Positions 45,726 to 56,164 of a stretch of 64,000 bases of DNA are shown piece after piece (the first letter of the stretch is position 1; each line of letters starts with the position of its first letter). Source of the stretch: Persicaria tinctoria. Taxonomy: Eukaryota; Streptophyta; Magnoliopsida; Caryophyllales; Polygonaceae. The notes beneath the pieces are model-generated. The model saw nothing but the letters and a program-made list of their open reading frames with translations. It was not told the DNA's origin and searched no databases. The DNA lies in the NCBI GenBank assembly GCA_037127255.1, contig JBANSL010000007.1:60745038-60809037 (forward strand). The letters are read 5' to 3'. Both the position numbers and the translations under genes were made by a program.

Positions 45726-46786
45726 AAGGGGGAGATTGATAACTCCACTCCCTTGATGAAAATCGGAGATAGTTTCAAAGGCTTTGACACATAGCTTGTG
45801 TCAAAGGTCTTGAAGCTAAGCTGTGTTGATGAAACACAAAACCTGTGTTATGCGCATATTATGTCCGAATATCATTATATGTTATTATAATATATTTCTA
45901 GATATTATTATGTATTTTATACACTAACATATGCAACAAGTTGTTGAATATTATCTCCTTCCTTAAGCTTGAAATCGAGAAGATTCAGATTGGAGATCAT
46001 GGCTTTCGAGTTTCCACGAATAGAAGATCATGGAGATTTCTTCCCAAGCCACAATCGGTTCTAGCCGTTGAAGGAGATCCTTAAGCGCCGATTTGATCTG
46101 TATAAGAAGGAGATGAAGAAAAGAGGACAGATACATTCGTTGAACACAAGCTCTCATTCGCACTCAAGCCTTCAACTCAAATCTTTATTCTTCGTGTACT
46201 CTTTGCTAGTTCTTAAGAGTCATTTATTTTGTTTCAAAGCCTTTGAGAGTTACACAGTGAGCTTATAGGATATATTTCGAGTGAGTGTTATACTCGAGAG
46301 TTTGTAACTCAGGAAGTGGACACTAGGCGATTGATTCACTAAGTGTAAGAGGATTGTACTAGATAGCTGAGAGAGGTGGGGCTCTTCTAGATTGGTCTAG
46401 AACTCCAAGGGAACGTGAGTTGACTAGATTGCAATTGTATAGGAGAGAGGCTTCTCGGTGAGCTATTAGGATCCTAAATCTTGTGAATCAATAAAAGCCG
46501 GTTGAATCTTGGGGTTGTGGAAGAACCCTAGGCGGGGACGTAGGCCAAGTTCGTGCCGAACCTCGTAAACAGTTCATTGCGTCCTTTACTTACTGCTTTA
46601 CCATATTTCCGCGCACTTGTTTCGAATTGTATAACCTTGCTGTGATTCAGGTTTTCCAGAAGAAAGAATTACGTCTAATCTCAAAGGGTTTTGCAAGTGT
46701 TTCAAAAGTCTCGAGATTATCTGCGAAAATTCGGCATACTCTATTCAACCCCCTTCTAGAGTATTTTTATATTACTTTGTTATACA
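45726..46786 (+). repeat. Polypurine tract and 3' LTR of a Tork-type element (element E)
   Basis: AAGGGGGAGAT (45726-45736) is followed by an LTR-like block beginning TGATAACTCC and ending near TATACA at 46786, about 1050 bp. Its U5-like part contains AGGCGGGGACGTAGGCCAAG and GTGCCGAACCTCGT, shared with the LTR at 8702-9803. Three short GGGGGAGAT-type stretches occur at 45508 and 45727. No 5' LTR was found; the element seems 5'-truncated into element D. Confidence 0.65.
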
Positions 46787-46799
46787 TTATCTAACGTGA

Positions 46800-48310
46800 G
46801 ATCTAGACCATGAGTCGGTCTATTACTGTTGAAATATAAGGTCATAACATTACTTGCAAAATTTGAAGGATTAATGTCCTATTTTTAATAATACTAACTT
46901 TGAGAACTTCGGTAAGCAAAATTTGTTGCAACTCATCTAATTTGTAACGATGACAAAAGATTGAACAATTAATATTAATGTACGTGTATTAATTAGGTTG
47001 GTAGGAAAACCAACAAAAGTGAATTTGAACACAACGTACCTTTGGAAATAGTCGAGAGGAGGGGAGGGGAGGGTAGACAGTAGACAGGCTCAAAACACCA
47101 AATACCTTATGTTCTACGCCTTGTACAGCTTAGTACAAACACATGCATATATACCCCTTTCTGTCCCCCCAAAATTCAATTTTTACTTTTTTGTAAACTA
47201 AATACTATTTTAACACTCCCTATATATAGTTAGTTAGTTTGGTCCACACTTGATCATTGATATTTGATCATTTGATACGCCCCTATATTTCGTATTTCAT
47301 TGAAAACACGAACAATATATTATATATTTTTGTGATACATTTAATATTTTGCACTTTGATAAGCTGATAAAAATTTAAAATATACATTTTTATTAAGTTT
47401 TTTTATAATGTTATATTTAGTAATAATAAGCACAAAAGTATTTAAAGATAAAAAAAGCTAATAGTTTATATAATTTTTTTTACAGGTAATAGACATTACA
47501 TAAAAAAAAACTATAACTAGACTGCTCATTTACCTATTATTATTATTAAATTTGAAGCATATCTTCTTCCCACATAATCTCCCCAAAAGCCTCCGTTTTA
47601 TTTGGTGGAGTTTGGGACATGACGCATCAACCACTTATCTTTCTGTCATTAAATGAATCAATAAAAATCATCATTCTTGTAAGTTAATCCATGTAATTCC
47701 ACCACACCGCTCACTCCATTTCTCTACAACCCTCATTATCCTACTAAATACTCCATTATTGTAAGTTGTAACCGTCATTTTATTGTTATAACTGTCACAC
47801 TCTCACTAACGTCTCCTCTAATTCCACTACTCAAACATAAAATCACATATAAATGTTATGTTTTTTAAATGATAATTATTTTTATTTATTATTCCTCTCT
47901 CTATTTTACTATTTTTATTTTTTAAGAATTATTTTTAATTTTTATATTCCGTAATTTATAACCTACGTAATATAATATATTTAGTTAAAATTACAACTAA
48001 AAAATCTGTATTATTGAATTCAAATTGTTAAATTTTAACCAACCTGGGCCTAAGGTGTGGGTCTAATACTAGCATTGTTCTAAAAATCACACCAGGTGGG
48101 AGGGCACCTGAGAATTTTTAAGCCTAGGTACGTAGTTTGCTATGAGAAAATCTACCTAGACCCCGCCTAGTTTCGCCTAGGCTCCTCTAGCTAGGCAATT
48201 ATTCATGTTTAGTGTCTAGGTAGATGATTAGTCGAGTTCGGATTTGTTTTTACCCCATGTTGGGATATATTTTCTTTTGAGTCGAACTTATAATTTTGAA
48301 TTTTAGGAAG
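46800..48310. other. Intergenic, AT-rich
   Basis: No gene recognised. At 48040-48220 there is a CCTAGG-rich stretch (CGCCTAGTTTCGCCTAGGC) resembling a common plant repeat, but no termini were defined. Confidence 0.4.
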
Positions 48311-48315
48311 CTTAG

Positions 48316-48508
48316 TGTAGAGTAAAAGGGTATTGTGGTAATTTCCCCTCTCAAATGGTTTTTATGTTGCAACAACCGAATTTCCCTCCATCTGTATAAG
48401 TACTGCTTCACCTCTGTACACAGAAGGTGGGTTGTTCAATTGAAAATTTCTGTTTCTGAAGTTGTTACAAATCTCTCTCTCTCTCTCTCTCTCATTCCAT
48501 TCTTAAAA
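48316..48508 (+). repeat. Copia C 5' LTR
   Basis: 193 bp beginning TGTAGAGTAA and ending CATTCTTAAAA after a CT microsatellite; TGTATAAGTA near 48395 may be the TATA element. Confidence 0.95.
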
Positions 48509-48623
48509 TGGTATCAGAGCAATTCTGATCTCATTGAGATCAATTGTTTTTTCGATCAACGATCTACCACGTTTCTGCATCTCTATTCGACGCTCGTCGA
48601 ATTTTTCGATTTGATTTCTCGAT

Positions 48624-51600
48624 ATGGCTGGAAGAGGAAGTAATCAAGCCTCTGGATCTGGCAATGGCGGCATCGGAAGTGGAAATGGTGCCGGGAGAGG
48701 TACCTTTGTCACGCCTCCAGCTAATGGATTTGGAAGAGGACACAATGGAGGTGGAGCTGCTGGATTTCCAGGAATTGGCCAGAATCCGATTCAATTCGGC
48801 GAATTCGGACAAGGTATGAATCCTGTGCATATTAATCCATACTTTCTATCAAATTCCGACCATCCAAGCATGCAGCTGGTGTCGAATTTGTTCAATGGCT
48901 CAAACTTCACAAGTTAGAGTAGAGCTGTGTGAATGGCGCTTGACGCTAAAGAAAAATTAGGATTCATAACTGGCGCTTGTGTTAGACCTGAGGAAGATAG
49001 TGATGATTTTGAGAGATGGAGTAGAGCCGACTATATGGTCATGTGCTGGCTTGTGAACTCCATGAATAGCGAGATAGGTGAACACTTCATGTATGTCCAG
49101 TCCGCAAAGGAACTTTGGGATGAGATTAGAGAAAGATTCTATGAGTCAAATGATCCGCTCATATATTAGCTTAGGAGAGAAATTGGTTGCTTAAGACATG
49201 AGAATTTATCAGTGCCTGCATATTATGGAAAAATTAAAAAGATCTGGGATGAATTACAGTTTCTTGACCCCCTACCTATCTGCACTTGTGATGGAATTAG
49301 CCATTGTAGCTGTACTATTCTGAAAAAGATTGTGGATAGGGAAACTAAGGCCAAAATCATGCAATTCTTGATGGGAGTGAATGAGGCTTATGAGCACCTT
49401 AGGAACAATATACTGTCAATGGATCCCATGCCAGGTTTGAATAAGGTCTTTCAAATGGCAGTCCAGATTGAAAGGCAGAAAGGGATTAGTGGCTTACATG
49501 TTGATATGAATGCTTTAGCTGTGAGCAGGAACAGTCAAACTGATATCAATGCTTTTTTTGTGGGAAACAAGTCAGTTCAGAGTAAGGGCACTGATCACTT
49601 CAAAAAGGACTTTAAGAAGGCAAAATTTGATAGACAATGTGATTACTGCAAAGAGAAAGGGCATACCAGAGATTACTGTTTTAAATTGGTTGGATACCCT
49701 GAGTGGTTTAAGGGACCCCATGAAGGTGATAGTCAGAAAGCTAGTTCTAGCAGGTTTGTTGCCAACACTGAAGGGCAGCAGATGATTGACAGTCAGTATG
49801 AGAGTCCTTTGGACATGGAGGCAGCTAGGCCAGATCCAGGAATGGTGAATGAAGTGTTCAATGAAGTCATGAGAATGATGAAAGGCAAAGCTCCAATGGA
49901 TGGGGCAGACAGTTCAGTCAATCATGCCTTTGTGAACTTTGCAGGTATTATGAGTTTCTCTTTCCTTGTTGGCAATAATAAAGGAGATATGTGGTCATGG
50001 ATTGTAGATTCAGGAGCTACTGATCACATAGCCTTTGACAAAGGTGTCTTTTCTGAATTGCATTCCTTGGATAAAATTGTGTCTTTGGGTTTGACTGATA
50101 GTACATCCTTTTTGGTTAGAGAGTCTCGTACAGTTGCTATATCAGATTCTTTGAGTTTGAGCAATGTGCTATTTGTGCCACAGTTTCAACATAATCTTTT
50201 GTCAGTTTCCAAGTTATTGAAAGTCAGGGCTTGGGACTTTAGTTTTGATTCAGTATCTTGCACATTGCATGACCTTACAACTAAATGCATTATTGCTAGA
50301 GGCTTTGAAGATGGTGGGTTGTATTACCTGAGAAAGAACTCTTTGGATAGCTGCAGATCAAGCAAGCAGTGTCTTCAAGTTGGAAGTTGTGTCACTTCCC
50401 TTAATAAACACATTAGGTGTTTCTGTAATAAGGTCGAGTGTTTAGACATGTTTCATGCCAGATTTGGGCATTTGTCTGTTTCTAAGATGAAGCAACTGGA
50501 TGTTTGCAAGGGTTGTAACTTCAGTACTTTTCACTGTGATTCATGTGAAATGACAAAACATCACAAACTACAGTTTTCTAAGAGTGATTCTATTGCAGAT
50601 TCGGTATTCAATTTGGTTCACATGGATGTGTGGGGTCCTTATAAAGAAAAAGCCCTATGTGGTGCTAGATACTTTCTTACAGTTCTTGATGATCACTCTC
50701 GAGCAACCTGGGTTTACTTGTTACAGGATAAGACACAAGTGTACAGGATGATTGTGTCATTCATTAGTATGGTTAGAACTCAGTTCAACACATCTGTTAA
50801 GGTGATTAGAACTGATAATGAGACTGAATTCACACAAGGTTTGTGTGTTAGTTTGTTTGAGCAAAATGGTATTGTGCATCAGAGGTCAGCTCCAAGTGTT
50901 CCTGAGCAAAATGGTAGAGTGGAAAGGAATCATCGTCACCTAATCGAAACTGCTAGAGCTATCAGACATTTTGCTAATCTTCCCATCAAATTTTGGGGAG
51001 CATGTGTGCTTAGTGCAACATACTTGCTAAATAAAATGCCTTCAGCTATATTGAATTGGAAATCTCCATTTGAGGTGTTGTATAACAAGGTACCTTCTAT
51101 TGAACACCTTAAGGTCATTGGTTGTCTTTGTTATGCCTATCAGCCTAATGATATAAAGGACAAGTTAGGAACCAAAGCCAGAAGATGTGTCTTTATTGGT
51201 TACCCTCCAGATCAAAAGGCATTTAAGGTGTTTGATTTGGATAGGAAAATTGTCTTGATAAGTAGACATGTGAAGTTTCATGAAAACATTTTGCCCTTTA
51301 AAGCCTCCCAATCAGTTGTTGTGACTGATTCTGGTCAGTCCAAATTACCTTTAGTTTCTCCTGTGGTTATAGAAGATCATCCCTTTCCACAAATGGTTAC
51401 TGCTAGCCAGCATCACTCACTTGTCCCTCATATAGATGTGGTTGGCTCACAGTCGTCTGTCTGTCCTCCTGAGCACTCAAATGAAATGGTGGTCAGTGAT
51501 TCAGTTCCTAGTCAAGAGGTAGAGCAAACTCAGCACAGAGTGGAAGTCAGGGATACACATGCAGTTGAGGGTAATCAGATTTTGCACTTGCCAGCCAAGA

Positions 51601-53300
51601 GAGTTATACACAGACCACAGAGGTTGTTTGACTACATCTGTAAGGATCTACCAACCAGAAGTGAGACACAGTCACATTCATTCTCAGTGTTTTCCACACA
51701 ACACCTTGCTCATCTCTCATCTTCTTATGTCAGTTCTCTAGTCAATGTGTGTGGTGTCTTTGAGCCTCGTACATATAACCAAGCTAAAGATGATGTTAAC
51801 TGGCAACTTGCTATGAAAGCTGAGATAGATGCTTTGGAAAGCAACAATACTTGGTCTCTCACTGATCTTCCTCCTGGTGCCAAAGCTATTGGGTCTAGAT
51901 GGATCTTTAAGATCAAATATAAGCCTACTGGGGAAGTTGACAGATTCAAAGCAAGATTAGTAGCAAAAGGTTATAATCAGATCAAGGATAAAGATTATAA
52001 ACAAACCTTTTCCCTAGTGGCCAAACTGCCAACTGTGAGAATTGTCTTAGCATTAGCTGCAGCAAAAGGCTGGACACTTCACCAACTTGATGTTAACAAT
52101 GCATTTCTACATGGCTATCTTGATGAGGTGGTTTATATGCTTCCTCCTTTGGGTTACAGCAAGGCAAAGTCTGGTCAGGTTTGCAGGTTGCACAGGTCTT
52201 TATATGGTCTCAAACAGGCCAGTAGGCAATGGAATTTAGAGATTACAAAGTTCTTAGGGAAGCTTGGTTATGTTCAGTCTCTACATGATTACTCTCTGTT
52301 CACCAAGTCTGTTGGGAACTCATTCACAGTTGCCCTCCTATATGTAGATGACATGCTTTTGATGGGAAATGACAGTGCTGAAATCACTCAAAGTAAGGCT
52401 GCTCTGGATACACAATTCACTATTAAGGACCTAGGAATTGCAAGGTATTTTCTAGGGATGGAAATATCAAGGTCTTCAGCTGGAATATTACTCAACCAGA
52501 GAAAGTATATTCTAGATATACTTAAGGATGCAAATATGCTAGAATGCAAAGTAGCATCTTTTCCAATGCAAAGAGGTACTAAACTGTCATCTGTTGATGG
52601 GGAGCCACTTGACAATCCTGAACTGTATAGGAGACTAATTGGTAGACTCCTTTACCTCACCTTCACAAGACTAGATATTTCATTTACTGTCCAGCAACTC
52701 AGCCAGTATTTACAGTGTCCTCGTCAACCTCATTGGAATGCAGCATTGTATCTCCTTAGATACCTGAAAGGAAGCTTCAATCTAGCTCTCTCTTATCCTG
52801 CAATCTCATATCTCAATTTATCAGCTTTCAGTGATGCAGATTGGGGTAATTGCTCTGATTTTGGTAGATCTTTGTCAGGTTATTGTGTGTTCTTAGGAGG
52901 TGCACTCATTTCATGGAAATCTAAGAAACAGAAGGTGGTCTCAAAGTCGTCAGCTGAGAGTGAGTATAGGAGTATGTCTTACACTGCTAGTGAGCTCATA
53001 TGGGTACAGGTTTTACTGTCTGACTTGCATATTCAGTTGTCTCTACCCATCTCATTATTTTGTGACAACAAAGCAGCACAAAGCCTTGCATCCAATCCAG
53101 TTTTTCATGAAAGGACAAAGCATGTTCGCATTGATTGCCATTTCATTAGGGAGTTCATCCAACAAGGTTTTCTGGCTACTTCACATGTCTCAACACAATT
53201 GCAGATTGCTGATGTTATGACCAAGGCTCTAGGGGCTTACCAGCATCATAGTTTGTGTGCCAAGCTTGGACTTGTCCATCCATCGACAAGTCCATCTTGA
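48624..53300 (+). pseudogene. Copia C gag-pol, single frame with three nonsense codons in gag
   Basis: The frame from ATG 48624 to TGA 53298-53300 is 1558 codons. Order: gag (Gly-rich start, PYFLSNSDHPSMQLVS); zinc knuckle CDYCKEKGHTRDYC (about codon 339, CX2CX4HX4C intact); protease VDSGATDH (Asp at about 461); GAG-pre-integrase with HHCC residues; integrase. The integrase triad is Asp668 (HMDVWGP), Asp731 (RTDNETEF) and Glu767 (GRVERNH), a D,D-35-E spacing. RT has [10 protein letters not shown] and YVDDMLLMGN (about 1240), and RNase H has SDADWGN (Asp1404) and DNKAAQSLASNPV. The only breaks are TAG 48915, TGA 48930 and TAG 49167, all in gag, each explicable by one C-to-T or G-to-A change. 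Enzymatic domains are intact from codon 197 (ATG 49212), a 1362-codon open frame. Confidence 0.95.
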
Positions 53301-53308
53301 GGGGGGTA

Positions 53309-53497
53309 TGTAGAGTAAAAGGGTATTGTGGTAATTTCCCCTCTCAAATGGTTGTTATGTTGCAACAACCGAATTTCCCTCCATCTGTATAAGTACTGCT
53401 TCACCTCTGTACACAGAAGGTGGGTTGTTCAATTCAAAATTTCTGTTTCTGAAGTTGTTACAAATCTCTCTCTCTCTCTCTCATTCCATTCTTAAAA
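53309..53497 (+). repeat. Copia C 3' LTR
   Basis: 189 bp, nearly identical to the 5' LTR; directly follows the GGGGGGTA polypurine tract. Confidence 0.95.
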
Positions 53498-53814
53498 CTT
53501 ATAACCGCCAATCAAATACATACTTTGCATTTATTTACTTTAGTGTCACTTTGAACAAATTTCCCTCCGTTAATTATTTGAGCAATTAGTGGGGTCTTAC
53601 CCTTATTTTTTCTTTTGTTTTTCAATTATATAAAGAGTTTGGAAAATATTTCACTTTTTTTTTGCCTAGCATTTACTTGAGCAACCAAAATTCCATTATA
53701 CTTCCTTTGGACACCATTTATTTGAGTAAATTCAATTTAAATTTATGGGTGTGGATGATGAATCATATATCTTTCTATTTTATGAAAGAACCTTTTAACT
53801 CTTTATGGAGCTAT

Positions 53815-54396
53815 CAGGGGCGGAATTTTTTTTCGGAGAAATTTTTTTTTTCTCGGTATATATAATAAAGAAATTTTTTAAAAATGTCTTGAAAGAAAAC
53901 CATAAATATGGTATATTTAAACAAAAATAATAAATTATGGTATATAAATATGATATTTTATTACAAAAATTTATAATATATATATATATGTGTATACTTG
54001 ATTAAGATTTTTTTTAATATTGAAAGAAAATTATAATTTTTTTAAAGAATTTTTCATTGGTAAATGAAAAAAAAATTGATAGGATTTGAAAAGTATAACA
54101 AAAAAACCTCATAAATTGTGGGTTAAATATGACATTTATAGTAAGAAAATTTGGTAGGAATAAAAAATAGTGCAAAAAATAGGAAAAATGAGATTTGAAC
54201 CCAAGACCACTACTTGGGAACCCAAATTTCCTTCCCTCATTTTACCAACTAGGCTAGACAAGTTTTGTGTTTTATATTACATTTTCATATGAATACTACT
54301 ACTGAGTAAATCTAAATTGCAAAAAAATTATTATTATTTTTTTTTTTTTTTTTTGCTCTAGAGGGGGGGCGCCCGCCCACCCTGCGGCCGCCCCTG
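53815..54396. mobile_element. Possible non-autonomous hAT-like repeat
   Basis: A 9-bp perfect terminal inverted repeat CAGGGGCGG...CCGCCCCTG bounds an AT-rich 582-bp stretch. The expected 8-bp target duplication is not seen, perhaps because another small TIR repeat abuts the right end. A T/A homopolymer stretch and a G/C cluster lie at 54335-54390. Confidence 0.45.
54190..54262 (-). repeat. tRNA-like (SINE-head-like) fragment
   Basis: On the minus strand, TAGCCTAGTTGGTAAAATG resembles a pol III A box region and TTGGGTTCAAATCTC a B box. It lacks tRNA folding and CCA-proximal pairing, so it is not a functional tRNA gene. Confidence 0.55.
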
Positions 54397-54520
54397 GATA
54401 AGACCCTAAATTAGAAAAGATCCCTAAAAAAAAGCAAGTGACCCTAAAAATCTAATTTAAAACAAAGGCTAAACTAATTAAAAATAAAAAAAATTAAATG
54501 TAGGGTCTTATCATATGTCC
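54396..54520. mobile_element. Small TIR repeat family, copy 2
   Basis: Ends GGATAAGACCCTAAA and, inverted, GGACATATGATAAGACCCTA. It shares GACCCTAAAAATCTAATTTA with 24089-24229. Confidence 0.6.
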
Positions 54521-55012
54521 TTTGGATATTGGATAGAAAAATCGAATTAAAAATGGGTATAATACTATTGTTAAATCTCTATACCCCACTCGAAATTCAT
54601 AGAATCCATCAAATTCTCTTGATCAGTGAATGTATTCTTTTCATAAATCCAAAATACACCTCGTGATTTGCCTTTGTATTGGTAATTGAAAGGACACATG
54701 GGCTTACACACTAAACCATAAAAACACTAACCCTACATGTAACATGTTTTCAAAAAAAATGTAACATGTTGTGGCAAAAAACTAGACACCCTTTTGAAGA
54801 TCTCAATACCTACCTAACTACTAACTAGCTAGCTATATACTTTCTTAATTAATCATCTAATTTAAGGGCTTGAACTCGGATTTTATATTATTATAATAGA
54901 TATCCTACAATTGTATATATACAAGGAAGTTGGGAACCCTAAATCTAGTGTTTGACTTGGCCAATTAATTGTATTACCTTTTTCACCTTTGATGGTCCAA
55001 AACTAAGCCTAA
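54521..55012. promoter_or_regulatory. Upstream region of the RGF-like gene
   Basis: No repeat or frame was recognised. TATATATAC at about 54915 lies roughly 95 bp before the start codon of the next gene and is a plausible TATA box. Confidence 0.4.
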
Positions 55013-55708
55013 ATGGGAAATCCTTACTTCTCTCTTACTGTCTTCATCCTCTTTCCTCTAATCTCATGTTTTGCAAGTGACCAAACCACCTCAAATATAC
55101 CTTCTCTTCATGGTATGTTTTTCGCTTATTCTCTCATCTTTCTCGGTCACACACCCAAGGAATCTAATTCCTTTCTATAGCTACAATGAGTCGAACATGC
55201 CTAATTTCATTCTCTTGCAATTTTATGCAGATGGGAATGCCTCAACGAAGCTCGCTTCTACCACTAGTTATGACACAAAGGTATGTATACAAGCTAGCTA
55301 GAGTGAACACATATATGCGAATATATATAACTTAATTTGTTGTATGAATTAACTCTTAATCATGTACAGATACGAGCAAATGATCCGAAGGAAGTTGACA
55401 ATAGTAGGGCATTCGGAGGAAGGAAAATGAAAGGTGATCATTATCAGAGCGTGATGGTTGCGAGAAGTTTGAGTGATAGCGAAGAGAATGTAAAGACACC
55501 ATCAACCAAAAAGCATCACTACATCAACAATGTAAAGGGAGGCGACGAGAAAGGGGATTCAAAGTACGAAGCAAATAGTAAGAGCACAAAGGTAATTGGT
55601 AGAAGGATACGTGGAGATAGCCAGAAGACAACGACGACCGATATGGATTCTTTTGTAGCTTGTGCTGATTATCCCAGTCCCCATCATCACCCGCCCAAGA
55701 ATAACTGA
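55013..55708 (+). CDS. RGF/GLV/CLEL-type secreted peptide precursor, three exons
   Basis: Exons 55013-55112, 55231-55280 and 55370-55708, with GT/AG borders (CATG/GTATGT, TGCAG/ATGGG, AAG/GTATGT, TACAG/ATACG), encode about 162 residues. The N-terminus MGNPYFSLTVFILFPLISC is a typical signal peptide. The middle is hydrophilic and Lys/Ser-rich. The C-terminus is DYPSPHHHPPKNN followed by stop, fitting the family pattern DYxxxxxHPPxxN (RGF1 is DYSNPGHHPPRHN). In this family the Tyr after Asp is sulfated in the Golgi by a tyrosylprotein sulfotransferase and a Pro is hydroxylated. The released peptide binds RGFR/RGI receptor kinases to control root meristem size and gravitropism. No lesion is seen. 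The His/Pro-rich core is somewhat unusual. The start is the first ATG ahead of the signal peptide. Confidence 0.82.
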
Positions 55709-56160
55709 TCGATCGAGGTACGGTCGCTGGATTATAACATAATGTACGTATACATATAAGGCAATCTATATGATCTTCAATTTCCTTTAATTTCTAATTT
55801 ATCACCTAGTTGATGTTTTGTCTAATTAATTACTCTGGCCTTAATTATATAACGTTTAAGTGTTTTCGATCTAAATGTATCAAAAGAGTTTGTGGTACGT
55901 ACTATTTAATAGTTTCCAGTACGTGTTTGTGATTATAAATATCTTGATGTAAGAGATCCAATATGGCTTCATTGTTAATTGTTTTGTGTTTTTGCATAAT
56001 TTTTTTTTTTTTTTTTTTTTGCATGGGGCTATTTGGAAAATCCACACGGAACAGGATAATTATGGGTTAAAATAATTAAAGAAAAGTATCTAGAAACTAA
56101 AACAATTATAGTATGATCAAATCAAAATATATATTTCATGGCAATTTGGGAGATTACTAA
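55709..56160. other. 3' flank of the RGF-like gene
   Basis: AT-rich with a poly-T run at about 56000-56021. No gene or repeat was recognised. Confidence 0.4.
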
Positions 56161-56164
56161 ATTT

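Larger units (their letters stand above)
48316..53497 (+). mobile_element. Copia element C (5.2 kb), recent and nearly intact
   Basis: LTRs at 48316-48508 and 53309-53497 differ by two substitutions and the length of a CT run, by eye. Flanks CTTAG (48311-48315) and CTTAT (53498-53502) fit a 5-bp target duplication with one change. The primer-binding site TGGTATCAGAGC begins at 48509, and a GGGGGGTA polypurine tract precedes the 3' LTR. One continuous frame spans gag-pol with only three nonsense codons. It is the youngest element in the window. Confidence 0.97.

Noticed and set aside
48040..48220. CCTAGG-rich stretch as a defined transposon
   Set aside because: It resembles a common plant repeat, but no termini or target duplication could be drawn.
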